A stretch of 64,000 bases of DNA from Caulobacter flavus (GTDB lineage: Bacteria; Pseudomonadota; Alphaproteobacteria; Caulobacterales; Caulobacteraceae): positions 1,896,001-1,960,000 of the forward strand of contig NZ_CP026100.1 of assembly GCF_003722335.1 (NCBI RefSeq). The letters are read 5' to 3'. How positions within the stretch are numbered: position 1 is the first letter of the stretch; every line of letters begins with the position of its first letter. Position numbers and translations under genes: made by a program. The notes under the pieces are model-generated. The model was not told the origin of the DNA. It saw nothing but the letters and a program-made list of their open reading frames with translations, and ran no database searches. This document shows, piece by piece, positions 63,811-64,000 of this stretch.

Positions 63811-64000
63811 ATGATCGCGCTGCTCGCTCTCGCCCTGTCAGGCGCCTTCGTCCCGCCGCCGGAGGGCGGCGAGGCGTTCTACGGCGGCATCTGGAACGAC
63901 CTCGGCTCCAATGCTCTGATCGGCCACGGCAATGTCGTGGCCGTCGACTGGTACTGGGCGGCCGACAGGGCGGCTGAAGAGGCGGGCGAGCAAGGCCCGC
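63811..64000 (+). CDS. Small exported protein, second of the pair, cut by the window edge
   Basis: The frame starts at ATG 63811 (MIALLALALSGAFVPPPEGGEAF) and runs to the end of the window at about residue 63. The N-terminus matches the preceding gene (hydrophobic start, then EGGEAF), after which the two differ (GNVVAVDWYWAADRAAEEAG). It is a tandem paralogue that has diverged or been reshuffled. The C-terminus is not visible. Confidence 0.7.
   Translation, partial: MIALLALALSGAFVPPPEGGEAFYGGIWNDLGSNALIGHGNVVAVDWYWAADRAAEEAGEQGP

Overview
The window is a 64 kb piece of a GC-rich alphaproteobacterial chromosome, almost certainly from Caulobacterales and probably Caulobacter or a close relative. 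The evidence is a CcrM-type GANTC methyltransferase with a CtrA-like site and GANTC sites in its leader, a separate F0 ATP synthase operon with both B' and B subunits, a split glycine dehydrogenase (GcvPA/GcvPB), promoters of the Caulobacter housekeeping type, and many small alphaproteobacterial families (DUF6481, DUF1285, YbjN, DUF721). Most of the window is ordinary core chromosome; no tRNA, rRNA, CRISPR array or prophage was seen.

Layout. 1-5 kb: truncated lipoprotein, prs, then the overlapping minus-strand set lgt-midA-pgeF. 5-10 kb: ubiK, a YbjN protein, a TPR/glycosyltransferase protein, proC, an alpha/beta hydrolase and a small Cys-rich secreted protein. 10-18 kb: TetR regulator, HSL-type hydrolase, quinone oxidoreductase; recR, ybaB and dnaX in recombination-gene order with the SRP RNA gene upstream; nudC. 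18-25 kb: a DUF559 nuclease cassette, a MAPEG protein, thrB-rnhA, an AbrB-like/Doc toxin-antitoxin pair, ispH, a secreted protein and argS. 25-33 kb: a GH28 enzyme, mutY, DUF721 (DciA-like), two DsbA-like oxidoreductases and smc. 33-38 kb: TauE-type permease, DUF6481, F0 operon atpI-atpB-atpE-atpF'-atpF. 38-44 kb: two paralogous small membrane proteins, then the glycine cleavage operon gcvT-gcvH-hypothetical-gcvPA-gcvPB behind a tandem glycine riboswitch. 44-45 kb: an AT-richer orphan ParA-type ATPase that looks acquired. 45-59 kb: ccrM, DHFR-like reductase, methyltransferase, SDR, TfoX-N and GNAT genes, MFS exporter, DUF1285-nudix, CCA-adding enzyme, SLC13 transporter, a divergent cold-shock protein and small proteins. 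59-64 kb: etfBA, a second DUF559 cassette, hemF, and a tandem pair of small exported proteins with duplicated promoters.

The most striking feature is the density of palindromic intergenic repeats, in at least six families (A-F here). One family (C) flanks two copies of a DUF559 (Vsr/restriction-fold) nuclease gene as inverted arms. The two cassettes are 527 and 529 bp long and lie 43 kb apart. Solo arms elsewhere keep the last codons of the nuclease gene. This looks like a REP-plus-nuclease element comparable in layout, though not in enzyme, to REP/RAYT systems. Another family (B) has inserted in frame inside midA, adding about 43 residues, as Rickettsia palindromic elements do.
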